Shown one piece after another: positions 1-12,067 of a DNA stretch of 64,000 bases (its first letter is position 1; each line of letters starts with the position of its first letter). The translations under genes and the position numbers were made by a program. The notes beneath the pieces were generated by a model that made no database searches, was not told where the DNA came from, and saw only the letters and a program-made list of their open reading frames with translations. The stretch is taken from the NCBI GenBank assembly GCA_001630475.1, contig KV419395.1, positions 186,001 to 250,000 of the forward strand, in the 5' to 3' direction. The DNA comes from Sistotremastrum niveocremeum HHB9708. Lineage: Eukaryota > Basidiomycota > Agaricomycetes > Sistotremastrales > Sistotremastraceae.

Positions 1-288
1 GATATACGCAGTGCATCAATTCGTTCCTTCTCTGCGCTATCCTCTCGTTCGATCCTTCCGTTAACCACTGAAGATCTCATTCCTTTAATCGTTTTCATCG
101 AGATAACATCCATCGGACTCTCACCCTTATATCTTGGAGCTGTAAAATATATGGCTTCTGCAGGCCTTTCCCTTTTGCATCATGTCGCTTTGCTCGTTAT
201 GATAGCGCTTTGTTGGTCGTTGTCGTCGTCTTTAGATAGTAGAATAGAATCGATACTGGGTGCGATGGGAAATCGACCTGGAGAATAA
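1..288 (+). CDS. Possible 3' end of a gene entering from the left
   Basis: Frame 1 is open from the first base to a TAA at 286-288 (95 codons). The translation has two hydrophobic stretches, roughly residues 26-46 and 58-76, with an internal Met at 148. It is not recognised. It would end convergently with the minus-strand NDUFB2 gene, whose stop lies at 534, which is a normal arrangement here. It could equally be a chance open frame, because no start, splice border or conserved motif is visible. The stretch 289-533 holds only the two presumed 3' flanks. Confidence 0.22.
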   Translation, partial: DIRSASIRSFSALSSRSILPLTTEDLIPLIVFIEITSIGLSPLYLGAVKYMASAGLSLLHHVALLVMIALCWSLSSSLDSRIESILGAMGNRPGE

Positions 289-533
289 TCATAATAGACA
301 TTATAATGGCTAACATGGGCGAGGAACGACGGTCGCTGCACATAAACTTAGAGAGTGCGGAAGCCTTCGAGAAGACTGTGCTAAGATTGGGGTCAATGAA
401 ATGAACAGGGAAGATTTAAGTTGGTCGGGTTTAATGAGCTTGTCATTGCGATGGATAGTGCAGGATAATGATACAAGATTACGACGACGCTGCAATGTGA
501 AGCGCAGAGCTCGAAAGCCCCTTTCTAACGACT

Positions 534-1010
534 TCAGTGATGTTCCCCTTCTTTTGCGCTGCCGTGATGTCCAGCGCCATGTGCTTCCCAAGGATGCGCA
601 CCCTAACGTCGATACTCGATCAGCCGACCAGAATTGAGCGTAGCAAAAGCGATACGTACGAGAAGTTTGGCTCCGTCTTGTCTGAAAACGAACGAATAGA
701 TAAGAATAGAGACAATCAGGAGTGAAGAAGATACGCACCGAGCACGGTAGAATATGAAGAACCACATCGTTGCACCTAATGCTTTTCCAAGGAATCTATG
801 TGTCCAAGGGGGCATATGAGGATGGAATCCAGCTCCGGCTACATCCCACCAATCCACCAGGTCAGCCTCTTGCCATTGCCAACAACGAGTGAGACAGACC
901 TCCAGCCATGACGATTGACCGTGACGGGAAGCTTGAAATAGCGGAGTTTGAGAATCGGTAAGCGCCGGACTTGCTTTTCTACTTTTAGCAAGAAAGGCGT
1001 TTTGGTTCAT
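534..1010 (-). CDS. NADH:ubiquinone oxidoreductase subunit, NDUFB2 (AGGG) type
   Basis: Accessory membrane subunit of mitochondrial complex I. The spliced protein contains GAGFHPHMPPWTHRFLGKAL, then a membrane segment GATMWFFIFYRAR, then QDGAKLLG, and ends AHPWEAHG plus a short His/Gly tail, which is the normal order for fungal NDUFB2. Two GT-AG introns are seen, one after YRAR and one after KLL; the second closes at the AG before GGTGCGCATCC. The start is uncertain. The ATG at 1010 gives an open frame but an odd Trp-rich leader. An ATG at 909 gives a better leader, MAGGLSHSLLAMARG, but would need an implausible 28-nt intron to reach the conserved part. The gene is divergent from the AT-hook protein, whose ATG at 1040 lies only 29 bp away. 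Confidence 0.82.
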
Positions 1011-1039
1011 CCCACCACGAACTGTGAGGCTGCACAGAG

Positions 1040-4000
1040 ATGTCGGAGAAGAAGAGGAAGAGACAGCCTGTGGTGACTTATCAAGCGCCTGGAAAGTTGT
1101 TTGATAGACTTCTTGAAGGTACGCGATGCCTTGTGTTTTTGCCTTCGAGAATGAGGCGTTGAATTTGGTTCCGTTCTTGTGTTAACAGAGGAAAGCTACC
1201 ATGAGCTGCTCGGGATGCTATGGAAGAAGTTGGCTCTGCCGAAGGACTCCAAACTGGAGTTGTTTCAGATGAGAGGGGAGAGTGCTATTTCGCTTGAAGA
1301 TGGTGAGTCGCGCAAGGCGCAGTTGAGGTTGCCGTGTGGCTTTGCTAAAATATTATACAGAGGGTGATTTTCGCGCATTTCAGGAGATGGCGTGGAGGAA
1401 TGAACATGTCGTCGTGAAGGTCGGTCAAGGATATCAAAATTCCACTCAGGCTTCTGCGCCTGCTGTCAATACTGTACATTCAACCAATACCAATAACGTG
1501 GAGGTAAGTATTGGGCGTATTCTGGTTATCTTGCACTCATTTCGTATTTTTCTAGAATCAGAATGAGGACAATGAGGACGAGGATGCACCTCGTAAGAAA
1601 AAGAAACGGAAATTAGTGGCACACGCGGAACCAGAAGTCTCCAAGACGCCTGCACCGTCTGCACCTCCGCCCTTGGCTAGTGGATCCACCAACCAGTTCA
1701 AAATGCCATTGAATCCATTGACTCCCGCAACTCGCATTGACTTCGGACCAATAAGTCTCCCTCCTATTGTTTCAGTAAACCGAAGTTCGCCTCCGCCGGC
1801 TAGCACACCTGTACGGCCCAGTGATGTCACACAAGAGTCCAATGTTGTGGCGAAGAAGCGGAAGAAAACCAAGAAGAAGGGGCTTCTCGATCTTCAGGGC
1901 GAAGATCAACTCGTTGATTCGCCTCGTCCCGAGGTTAAGGAGCCCAAAAAGAAGAAGCGGAAGGAGAAAGAAGTGGTGGCTAGCGCAGCACCTGAGGCAG
2001 AGGCGGACCCTCCTGCCACTACCATCAATGGTGCCTCTGCACCGGTGCCGGCGGTTCTTCAGGAACCGACGCCGTCTGTTTCTAGAGCAGGGACCGTCTC
2101 TCCCGTTGTTGAAACTGCTGTAACCGAACCAGTTGCTCCTGTACCCAAAAAGGCTAAGAAGGGTACCAAGGCTGCTTCAAAAGCTGTTGCAACTACTTCT
2201 CCACCTACTGATCCTGTGCCTCCTCCCGCCGGTGAGGAGCCGAATGCACAACCCGAGCCCATCACTGTTACTAAACCTAAGAAGACAACGAAGAAAAAAG
2301 AGGCGAAGGCTTCTGAGAAAGCGACTGGTCAGTCTCTTCTTAGTGAAGATTTTGACCTCATTGGCCTGACAATCTACTCTATTGCACCAACAGACAAAGG
2401 TCAAGCTGTTACTAATACGACCACAACTGATTCGGGAACTGAGCCTCAAGGCATGTTTCACAACACTCTCATCTGTACTCAGCCTGATCCAGGAACAGAT
2501 CCCGTCGATAGAATACTGAAAAGTGCTTTAGAAAGGGTGGGGAGTTCTGCAAGTTCTGCGACCACATCCGCACCCGACACAGCGAAAAAAGCTCCAAAGG
2601 CTACTACCTCTGTCGCTCGTATGTCGCTGCCTGCTACGACTCGTTCTCCTGTCAACGATGTTCCTCTTTCCAAGGCTCCTCCTCAAGTCTCCGACAGTGA
2701 GGGCGACGACGCACACGCGGCTCCTCCTCCGCCGAAAGGCCCCAGCGTCGTACCTGATTCCGAAGTTGCGGACTCTGATGTAGCTGCCGTGTCTCCCGTC
2801 TCTCCGACGCATAATATATCTAGGGTTGTTGTGCCGAGCAGTCCTCCCAAACTGCCAGCTATTACTTCAACTAGGGATGAATCAAGGCGTGTCAAAACTC
2901 CCGTTGTCGATTCTGAGACTGAAGAGGATGACGACGATTCCGATGCTCCCAACGCACCGAAAATAACTCCCAGTGTAGCTCAGCCGAACTTTTCAGAAGC
3001 ATCACGATTACTGAGTGATATTGATCCTATGGAGCTCATTCGAGGACCAAAGCTCAGCTCCCAATCTGTTTCTGCCATCTTGGACTCGATGGAGAAGTCT
3101 GACGAAGAGGACGAAAAGGAGCATAGCAGCAACGAGCCCAACGACGAGGACGGCGACGAGGACGGCGAGGACAATGTGACGAGGCAGCCCCTATCGATGC
3201 GAAGTGCAGGACGATCGTACCGATCGCCCAGTCTATCTGATTCTGACTTAAGAGAAGGTTTAAATCTGCCTGGTGCGCGGGCTTCGACGGAGTCAAAGGA
3301 CTCTGAAGGAGGTACGCCACAGGAGGACTACGAAGAAAGTCCTCCCCCCGAGGACGCTGGCTCCTCCGGCGATGCCGAGGCGGATACTGTTCAGGAGATT
3401 CTGCAACCCGAAGTTGTCGTGCCTGATTCGCAACCTGAAAACGACAGCCCACAACCGGAGCCTCAGGATGAGGACTCTCTCCCAGATGCTGGGGCCGTTG
3501 ATCCTCCTCGGGCTGAATCACCTCCCATCGAACAAAACCCAACTGTGGTGGCACAGTCCCTCAGAACTCCAAAGGCGCGCCCCTTTGCTGCAATGTCGAC
3601 GGGCCCATTGTCTGCGCGCAAGCTTGCCGCGCTATCTCCTACGCTCCGCCAGGTCAGTGCGAGGACAAGTGATGAACTCGGGGAGGTAGAGGACGAGATT
3701 GAGGTGGACCATGATGATAACGGACAACAGGAAGTCGTTCCTGGAAGCTCCCTTCCGCCGCCAACTTCACCTATTGAAGATGCTTCTCAATTCGACCGCT
3801 TCAGTCAGCCTACTGTTGCAAAGCGTGGAACTCGCTCGACCTCTCGACTCACCGCTCCTACACCTATGACGAGTCCTGGTGGAGGAATCGCGAAGAACTT
3901 GCGAACCCGTTCAAAATCTGTGGCTCCCATCGCCACAGATTTAACATCGGAAACTGTTGCGGATACTGCTCTGGAGAAACGTGGGAAGAAGCGGAAGGGA

Positions 4001-5050
4001 CTCTCAGATATTGTCGAAGCAAACCCAACTTCCGGAGAGCAACCCTTGCAAGAAGAACCATCAGTTGAACCGCCGAAGAAACGAGGGCGTCCGAGGTTGA
4101 CCGAAGAAGAGAAGGCTCAAAGACGAGAAGCTAGGACCCGCGGTGCCTCCGTTGGTCCCGGGGCTGTTGCTGATCCTGCACCTCTCAAAGCTCTTGCTCG
4201 AGCGAAGTCAGTTCCACCAACCGAAGTACTCGCTGACGGAGAAGGTGTGAAAAAGCGAGGGCGCCCCAAGTTATCGGAAGCCGTCAAAGCTCAAAGGGCC
4301 GCAGAGAGGAAGGCCCTGAAGGCGAAAACGTCGGTAGCAGTACCAGCTATCACTGAGGAACCTGAGGTACCCGAGATGCCCCAAGTTGCTGCGACCCCTG
4401 CGAGAAAGCCTCTGGTTGTTGATCAGTCGCCTCTCGTTCAGACTTGGGAAGTTCTGGCTCAGTCTACTGATAATTCCTCTCTGGTGGGCGGCCGCCCAGA
4501 ACTAGAATCTTCTCAAGTCGACGAGCTTGTCTCAGATGGGGAGGCTTTGGATAGGATCGAGCAGCAAATTTCGGCAACTCAAGTGTCGAAAATGAAACCA
4601 TTATCTCCGACAAAATCAAAGAAGAAGGAGCCTTTGTTTCTTCCTTCCTCACAGTCTCAATCGCAGTCGCAGTCCCAAGCGACGCCATCCCAGAGGACGG
4701 CGGGGCCCAAATCCAAGCTAGGATCTGTTCTACATGGAGTTCTTGGCCCAGAAACGAGTCCTATGGCCCCGAAGACAGCTAGGTCTTCGTTGGTAGATCC
4801 TCGGTATCCAGCCCTTTCTACAATCAAACTACCCTCCAACCAGAGGGTCCCAAGTGCGAAGACCAGTCAGCCTTCTCAGCCAGAGTACGGACGTCGCAAG
4901 ACAGTTGAGAGCGAGGAAGATGACGATGATGAGGACGACGACGACGACGACAGTGATGAGGACGGCGCAGGTTCCCAGATCCCGGCGAGTCGACGAGCAG
5001 GTGCAGCAGTGAAGAAGTCGACAAAACGAGGAATGCTTTCGTATGCTTAG
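1040..5050 (+). CDS. Large nuclear protein with AT-hook-like motifs
   Basis: Four exons (1040-1118, 1189-1302, 1361-1503, 1556-5050) join in frame to 1276 residues. The N-terminus (MSEKKRKRQPVVTYQAPGKL) is followed by a compact region of about 85 residues with a pattern resembling a PB1/ubiquitin-like fold (KLELFQMRGESAISLEDEGD). The rest is low-complexity: Lys-rich clusters, many Pro/Ser/Thr runs, acidic stretches and an SQ-repeat near 4645-4680. Two KKRGRP boxes followed by a basic helix occur near 4075-4125 and 4249-4310 and look like AT-hooks. The C-terminus has an Asp/Glu run (about 4910-4970) and then a basic tail. This suggests a chromatin-associated scaffold; the exact function is unknown. 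Only the folded N-terminus is likely to be conserved between species. Confidence 0.85.
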
Positions 5051-5256
5051 TAGATATAATTTTTTGTATAGTAAACAGTATAATTTCTTGGTAGAAAACA
5101 TAATCGTAATTATAATACGTAATCAAGTCTAGAAGAATTCGGTAGGCGGAACTAGGACTTGGCCTTAATCGATAACTGTGGTGTCTTACGCTGCAGTGAA
5201 ACTTCTCTCTCCTTACCATCTAAAGTCTTTGAGCTACCTGGGCTTGAAGCCATTGC

Positions 5257-6898
5257 ATGTCTCAGCCATCATCGGTCCAAAAGCCTTCGCTCCAGGGGGT
5301 CAGAATCAAAGCTCGCAAAGGGACCGTCAAAGCTCAAGCGAAACACGAGCCATCCGGTCTGCAGATGCTCTTGCCCGTTCCCATCAAGTGTGCTGACGAT
5401 CACGACCGCAGTGTTCAGAGACCAACTCTATAAACATCTCGAAACTGTACCCGAAGACGATTTTGACGGTGTCGCCAACAAACTAATTCAAGCTGGATCT
5501 ACTCTCGAATACCTCAAGTATGCCGATGTTCTCTTCGAGATCCTCCTCGTCGGTGGGCTCCTGCAGCCAGGCGGTAGCTACGTCGAAGATGGCGCGCCAC
5601 CTTCGCCATTCTCGGTCTTCAAAGCCAAGGAACCGGCGCAGGCTGACGAGATAAAGAAATATGTCGAAGTTTTCAACAAGTTAATCCGAAGGTGTGTAAC
5701 AGCGATCACTCGATCTGTCTTATCTGGACTAATCATACGAAGGTACAAATATCTTCAGAAACCTCTTGAAGAGACGGTTCTACCCAGCTTGCTGCAATAC
5801 AGCAATCGTTGGACAGCGCCCCAGCAAGAGAAATTCGGAATGACAGTTGGATACCTGATGGCCCAAGGCCTCGCTAGTGCCAGCTGTCTCCAATCCCTTA
5901 CTAAGGATCATCTTGTCAAAAACGGTATGTGCTACCCACCCCACTTGACTGACCGAAACTAACACTTGAGGTGGCATAGACGTGTCTATAAACAGTCTAA
6001 CCATTGTCTTCCGCGCTTTCTTGAGCGAGCAATCTATGGATGCGCTATCCGGTGCTCTCAAGAAAGGTGGCATCAAAGATGTACTCGCTTTTCTCCCAGC
6101 CAACAAACGTGATGCCAAAAATTTTGATGCGCATTTCAAAGCCGCTGGACTACCGCAGGTCGCCGAATGGTACACCAAGCGTCAATTTGCCATCGTTAAA
6201 GATGAGATGGTTAAAACACTGAAGGAAATGTGTAGCAACGAGGACTCTATTCCTGACGTCAGTCGATCTCGCAAATTCCCACCTGCTCACTGAAGCTCAC
6301 TGATGGATACAGATCATTGGTTACATCAAACAAATTCAGGAAGAGAGTCCGGTACCCGAGGCAGAGCTGGTGCAGTGCATTTGGCAAGGCTTTATCTCCT
6401 CGATCGATTGGAGTGCTCGTGCGGACCAAATTGACGGTCTTGCAGTGCGAGATATTAGTGTAAGCCCGCGTCCTCTATCGCACAGACTTTCTGTTGATCA
6501 CGTAACGATTAGAAATATGCACCCATTCTTGAACCCTTCTGTTCTTCTGCGAAGACCCAAGTGGCCTTGATTAATGTCGTTCAAGTCCACTGCTACGAAG
6601 ATACCCGTGTAATCAAGACATTCCCGCAGATTCTTAAGGTATATAGCGTTGACATCTCCATCATATTTTGCCCATTGACTCGGCGTTCAGGTATTGTATC
6701 AGAAAGACTGTGTCTCCGAACAGGCCATTATATATTGGGCCCAGAAAGGTTCGAAGCCTCAGGGGAGGCAGCACTTCCTTAAGGCTACGGAGCCTCTTGT
6801 GAAGGTACGTGTTTTTTCATTTTTCAGCATGGGCCGAGCTAAGGCTGCCTACGTAGTTCCTCCAAGAACAAGAGTCTGAAGATGAGGAGGAAGAATGA
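5257..6898 (+). CDS. BZW / eIF5-mimic protein (5MP), W2-domain translation regulator
   Basis: Eight exons splice to 422 residues, very close to the usual length of BZW1/2. These proteins resemble the C-terminal half of eIF5, bind eIF2 and eIF3, and influence start-codon choice in the cytosol. Recognisable blocks are VFRDQLYKHLETVPEDDFDG near the N-terminus, LEYLKYADVLFEILLVGGLL, and the W2/MIF4G-like region IWQGFISSIDWS followed by VALINVVQVHCYEDTRV. The protein ends in the acidic tail EQESEDEEEE, typical of W2 domains, which use acidic/aromatic boxes to contact eIF2beta. The start at 5257 is chosen because its basic N-terminus (MSQPSSVQKPSLQGVRIKAR) splices in phase to the conserved body across an intron at 5357-5411. 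The longer open frame upstream is read-through. Confidence 0.93.
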
Positions 6899-7335
6899 GG
6901 CGGGACCCGTTAAATTGTATTACAATCCGAGTTTCTCAAATTCTGATCAAGCCACTGTATTGTTGCTCTTTCTTTAGGATCTTTTCCGTTGCTTCGTACT
7001 CAGCCGTAGAACGGCCTTTAGATTTTGCAGTGTTCCCTGACAGCATGGTACTATTTTGTGCCAAGAATGGATATATCAATTGAACGAAGTTATACGATTA
7101 CTTTTGAGATATTTGAAACAGTGAGAATTGGACGATACATTTGAGTTTCGATACAAGAACTTCTGGTTGCAGTGGAAAGGCTGCACCAATATTTGCAAGA
7201 GACGACGAGAACAATGCCAAAGCGTGCGAATCAAGAAAGGTACCACATATGTACGTACTCGAGGAGAAAGCAAAGATAGTAGAGGGGATATCCGACATTG
7301 CAAGGGTTGCATCAGCGCGAATATGTCGGTAATTG
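6899..7335. other. Convergent intergenic region
   Basis: This 437-bp gap lies between the stop of the BZW gene and the stop of the minus-strand Zn2Cys6 gene. It should contain both 3' ends. No open frame here has conserved features, and no repeat is seen. Confidence 0.6.
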
Positions 7336-10300
7336 TTACCACGCTTCAGGCATCAAGGTAGGAAACTCGGTGGCCCAGCCTGTAGTAGGTCCTTGCAAGA
7401 AAATGCCATCGGAACCATTGATAGGCATGCTAAGGTCATGAAGATTCTAAAGAACAGTCAGCGCAAATTCAGGCGATATCTTCAAGTTGTTCGACTCACC
7501 CCTTCCTGCAACCAAATTGGGATCGTCGAGGGACTGATTTGGCCCCCCGGAGTGGGCCAATGGAATCCGAGTTCCTCCTGAGTGATCGGTCCCGAAGGTA
7601 TAGCACCGGGATCGAGGAAGTGTTGAGCCATGAGGTGTTGGCCTCTGTCTGTCATAACATGAGGGTCGTGCTGCATGGGCATCGGAGCAATGCCGAGTTT
7701 ACGTCTCAGATTCGCGAGCATGAGGCGTAACGTCAATGCATATCTAGCGTGCAAGTTAGCATGCTAAATGAGAATTGCTGCAATGTGCGTACCTCTCTGC
7801 TGCCACTTCAGATAATAATTGTGACATTTGCTCAACTTGAGCAATTAATGTCCCAAGATCCAGATCACCAGGGAATAAATTTGCCATTTTGAGCAAAAAG
7901 AGCCCAGAGAACGTAGCTGTCACGAGACTGTCATGAACGGAGTACCTCAACGCCGCCCTACACCGCAAACACTTAATTATAGGCAATAACAGCATATAGA
8001 GAGTGCTTACCGGTAGGTATGCGAGTTCAGGAACATCGCAAGACAATTCGAAGCAGCTTCTTTTGCCTGGAAGGCGAGCTCTCGTTGGTCGAAAGGCATT
8101 TTGTCCCATGAGGTGCCCCGTAGTGCGAGGCATATGAGCCAAAGTTTGGTATAATACAATTCACCCTGGAGAATCTTGCGAAGTAAATGTTCCTCATCCA
8201 TAGCTTGCCCTTCCATACGAGTTAGAGAATGCAGGGCGTGAAATTTCAGAACTCACGATGCAATTCATCGCAGTCTGCCCACCATTTGTCCAAAGCGAGA
8301 TTCGCCCGTCGGACGAATGCAAGGGCACTGTGAGTTGGAGCGCCCTCAACTGGAGATAGGGTGTCATAGATTTGGACTACAGATCGTCATCAGTTGCCGG
8401 GCATCCGTCATCAGTTGCATACATACTCCTCTGAGAGACAAGCTCTATGAGAGAGATCAACCGGACATCCGTTGGAGATGACATGGGATGTGTGAGTAAT
8501 ATCCTGTAATGCCGAATCGAGTTCTCGTCTCGAAGAATGACCGGTCGTCCAGTTCCCATGCTCATTCTGTCAAGATGAGCGTCGGTGAGCGTCTATTGGT
8601 TAAACTACTCAAGCGGAACCTACTGATGATCGAACCAATACAGGCAGAGCCATATCCGTGAAGAGACAACTGTTGAACAGGATCAGTAAATCCCCGAGAT
8701 CAAGATCCAAATATGCGACTCGCCTAAATCCCTTTCTTCCTCTTCTGATCTGTGTTTGCATGCTCCGTCTGCGAGCTTCTCGAGGGCACGGTGTAATCCT
8801 AGATCCAATGCCATCCGCATTGCGTGACCACTAGGCAGCCATCCGCTGGTGCTCCAAGCTGCCAATAGCAACATGGCCTGAACCGCCTCCTTTCTGACAA
8901 CCGGACCGAACAACGTAGATCTTGCAATCCCTTGTGCTTCTTCAAGGCACTTGTAGAATGTAGTGCTCGGGGCCCCGTTCCCCGACTTGATTTTACCAGC
9001 GACTGCCAATATGGCATCGAAGCAAAAAGGGGTCCGTTCCTTGAGATTTTCGTATGTGTCGTAAGCGGGGTCGAATAAGGGAATGAAGTAGTGGCAACCC
9101 GAAAAGAAACTGTATGCATGATAAACTGTTAAGCGATGATCGAAGAAGACGAGAGAAGAAATTCCTCACATATGGTAAAGTTCCCTGGCTTCTTGGTCTG
9201 AAACAAGACCCTAGATGCGCATAAAGTGCTCGTGTGAGTTTCGCGGCTGTACATGCAGCAGCATATAGTGAGGTCACCTTTTCGACCACGTGAGGGAACG
9301 CATTTCGTGGGGTTGGCTCGACCCTCTTACGCTTCTTCACTCTGGAAAAAGAAGAGAAGTCAGAAAGCTACGTCCAGAATGAATGGTTGAGCCAGACAAC
9401 TTACCTCGGCATGTCACGTAGAGGAATTGCTGCTGCTTCCGCTGCAGCGTTGGCAAGCCCTTGAAGCGCTTCAATCGGCGCGTTCAATGTAGACCTAGGA
9501 AGCGTGTCTTCGGATTCATCGTCCGAGGATGGCGCTGTTGATGGGACTATGCCGTAAGTGGCATACTTGTGAGGGGGCGGCGCAAAGCCAGGCAGAGGTG
9601 GGAATGAGCGTGGGCCAGATCCGTTTTGACGAGCGTTTTCAGGTGGGTAATGATTCGAAGACGAGGGGTGGGGAGGTGGAGGTGGTGGCATGGAATAGGG
9701 ATTGTGTTGTTGGACTGGAGGGGCTGGCTGTGATTGGACTGCCGCCAGAATGCGATCAAGAGTCGACTGCACGCCAATCATTTGAGACTGCATAACAAGA
9801 TACTGTCCCTCGAGGTGATTGACCCGTCTGCATCAAGAAAATCGTCAGCTGGTCGTGTGTCTCAGAATAAGCGGCTACGAACTCGAGCGTCGCGTTTATA
9901 TTAGCGACTGGGGGTGCAGGATTTTTCTTCTCCGGTTTCTCGAAGATACATGGCTGGCCACTGAGTTGACAACGACGACATGGAGCCTGAAGCAAGAGCA
10001 GAGGTGAGACTCAGAAGTTACCAGGAGGCAAGGGAAGTGGTCGGGCCGACGGGCAGGGCGGGACGCTACGACTCAAGTTGGGAAGATTCATACCTCTCCT
10101 TCACACCGATTTTTGCCTTTCCGACATGCGGTACAGGCCCGTGCACCTCGCTTTGGAACCTGGACTGGCTGGTGGCTATTTTCGCCGGATGGATTGGGAG
10201 GCTCAGATTGTTGTCCTGGCTGGGCGGGTCCGGCTGAGCCGGCAAGCATGGGTTTCTGAGGCGGCGTCGAGTAGATGGAGTCCGGCGTTGTGTTCGACGA

Positions 10301-10357
10301 GCGGCGTCGTTTGTGGGACTGTTGATCGTGCGTGGATGCGGTCGGAGAGGCCGACAT
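7336..10357 (-). CDS. Zn(II)2Cys6 transcription factor with fungal-specific TF domain
   Basis: Fungal binuclear zinc-cluster regulator. Exon 1 ends with CTACRKGKNRCEGE and exon 2 begins APCRRCQLSGQPC, together giving the six-cysteine DNA-binding motif. A Pro-rich linker with a short coiled-coil-like segment follows, then a nuclear KKRKR motif, then the middle homology region (VSDQEARELYHIFFSGCHYF, FDPAYDTYENL, LLLAAWSTSGWLPSGHAMRM, LGLHRALEKL). The last exon ends PTLMPEAW before TAA at 7336. At least ten small introns are needed. One, 8670-8723, has a GC donor instead of GT. The junction around 9790-9890 is unclear: GTAGCC at 9886 works with the acceptor before YLVMQSQ, but loses a plausible VNHLEGQ segment. 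The start is the ATG at 10357; upstream codons in frame are not ATG. Target genes are unknown. The manganese peroxidase 3.6 kb away is a neighbour but not a proven target. Confidence 0.9.
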
Positions 10358-11512
10358 ATGAACAGACGACACAACAGTCGATTCGTTCGTTCGTTGGCGG
10401 AGAGGGCGACGGCGACAACGGCGGGCTCATCGGCATTTCCCGATCAGATGATTCAGGAACGCATTCAGCTCCAATTCATTCCCGGCCTTCCGTCGCATTA
10501 GCTCGCTAAACTCGTCTCGGAAATTGGAGTCTCACGTTCACTTCTCTTGCCTGCATCCAGCAACCCCTCTCGCCGTCCCCACATGGCCCACAACCATTTT
10601 AATCGACTTTGCTGCAAGATTCGAGCCACTCTCGTCTCGATCATTATCGTCAGCGATTTTCCGAGTAATTTCCGCTCTTCCATGTGCCTTCCGTTATTGC
10701 GTCTTCTAGTGTTTTTTCGAGATTCGACCTTCAAGTCTTCCATGTCTCATTTCCAGGCTACATATTGTTGGTCGTTCTTTCACGCCGTCGAGGCAATCAT
10801 ATCTGCAATGCAACCGAACAGGTCGCCCATCAATTGATTTGTTCCTGCTTCTAGGGACCACTTTGCGCGTCTCTCGCGCTGGCACAGCCGAATAAGTCTT
10901 GTTGAAAGAGCAAGACTTCGTCGATTTCAGTCTTCTAGACTACTTGAACCCCTGATTCGCTCCGTTTCTCCGAAGTTTTTGATGTCTTTGGGTCTCCTAC
11001 GCCGATCAACAGCTAGGTACAGATCTACTAGCACGACAAGTAGATTCAAAAGCCATTGGACATTTTTCCCAGTGCTTCAGTGGCTTAAGGCATCAGAAAT
11101 CGACACAGCGTCGACCTTTCATGCGATGTCTCGGCGAGACGGTACGAAGAACATGCAAAGATCACCCTACACATGTCACCGCTCGTCATACTTCTGAGAA
11201 CTTCGGTTTCCCCTGAGATGCTTGAAGATTGCCGCCTCGGCAGATGAATGACCCAGATGAACCTCTGCTCCCGCTGAAGTCCCCATATCTCTGTCCAGGA
11301 ACTGACGTAACCTGGTGAAAATTAAATGCGACGAGAAACCAAAGCAATCAACATTTGAAATTGGGACCTTGAACCCCGAGTTCTGATGAATTCGTGAGAT
11401 CGGAAGGACTCGGGTTCAAAGACCTCCGAGGGCTCACTGACCCTCGTACACTGCCAGAGGCTTGAGAGGCCGCCACGGGGCTTCACTTTAAATTTCCGTA
11501 GTGGAGCCAGTA
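10358..11512. other. Gene-poor upstream region of the zinc-cluster gene
   Basis: This stretch should hold the promoter of the minus-strand transcription factor. Short open frames exist on both strands but none shows a domain, a plausible spliced extension or a compositional signature of coding. No convincing RNA gene was seen. A pair of similar phrases around 11370-11420 (accccgag / ctcgggtt) forms a weak stem only. Confidence 0.5.
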
Positions 11513-12067
11513 AAGTAGTGGTGCTCAATTCTAGTTCACTTCGTTCACATGATATGATTTTTTCTTGCTTCCGAAAACGCAAAACCGCGAGATTCTCAAA
11601 GTGAACTGGCTATGAAATGAACGGGGTTCGGTTCGGAAAGTTCAATAATAGACTCAAGGTTTGATTTTTTTTCAAACCCCGTTAGGTCACATCCAGTGAC
11701 ATGATGTGACAGAACATGACTCGCATTAGTCGGGCATGAATATCGTGAGAATTAACATTGCGACGATGTACCAAACCTATACACTCAATTTTCTACTCTG
11801 TTTGAGCGACGAGAGAATATACAGGCCGAGCGCGACGCGACACGAAGAGTGTGATGATGTAACCACTTGGTTCGGAGATACCCGATCGCTGAGTTTCAAA
11901 AAAAAAAACACAACGCGCGTCGAGATACCCCCAGAACCGGTGTTCACAAAGTTCGATGTTGCGGCTTTGATTTTTGACTTTTCTCAGGGGTCCGATAGAA
12001 AAAAACGAAAGAAAAATATCATTTGTGGAGCTGAACTTGAGTTTCGAACTGGAATTGAGCACCACTA
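11513..12067. repeat. Degenerate inverted-repeat element (MITE-like)
   Basis: The two ends carry an inverted repeat. The left end reads TAGTGGTGCTCAATTCTAG from about 11514, and the reverse complement of the right end reads TAGTGGTGCTCAATTCCAG. Similarity fades inward, although both arms share AT-rich blocks around the motif atgatat. The interior, about 550 bp, encodes no transposase. No 8-bp target duplication is visible; a TA duplication would fit if the repeat starts at GTGGTGC. The TAGTG end is also compatible with an old hAT-type MITE. Age and family are therefore uncertain. Confidence 0.4.

Noticed and set aside
2059-5219. Numerous long antisense and shifted frames over the AT-hook protein gene
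   Set aside because: They are mirror frames of a biased Ser/Pro/Glu-rich coding sequence; none has its own splice structure or domain.
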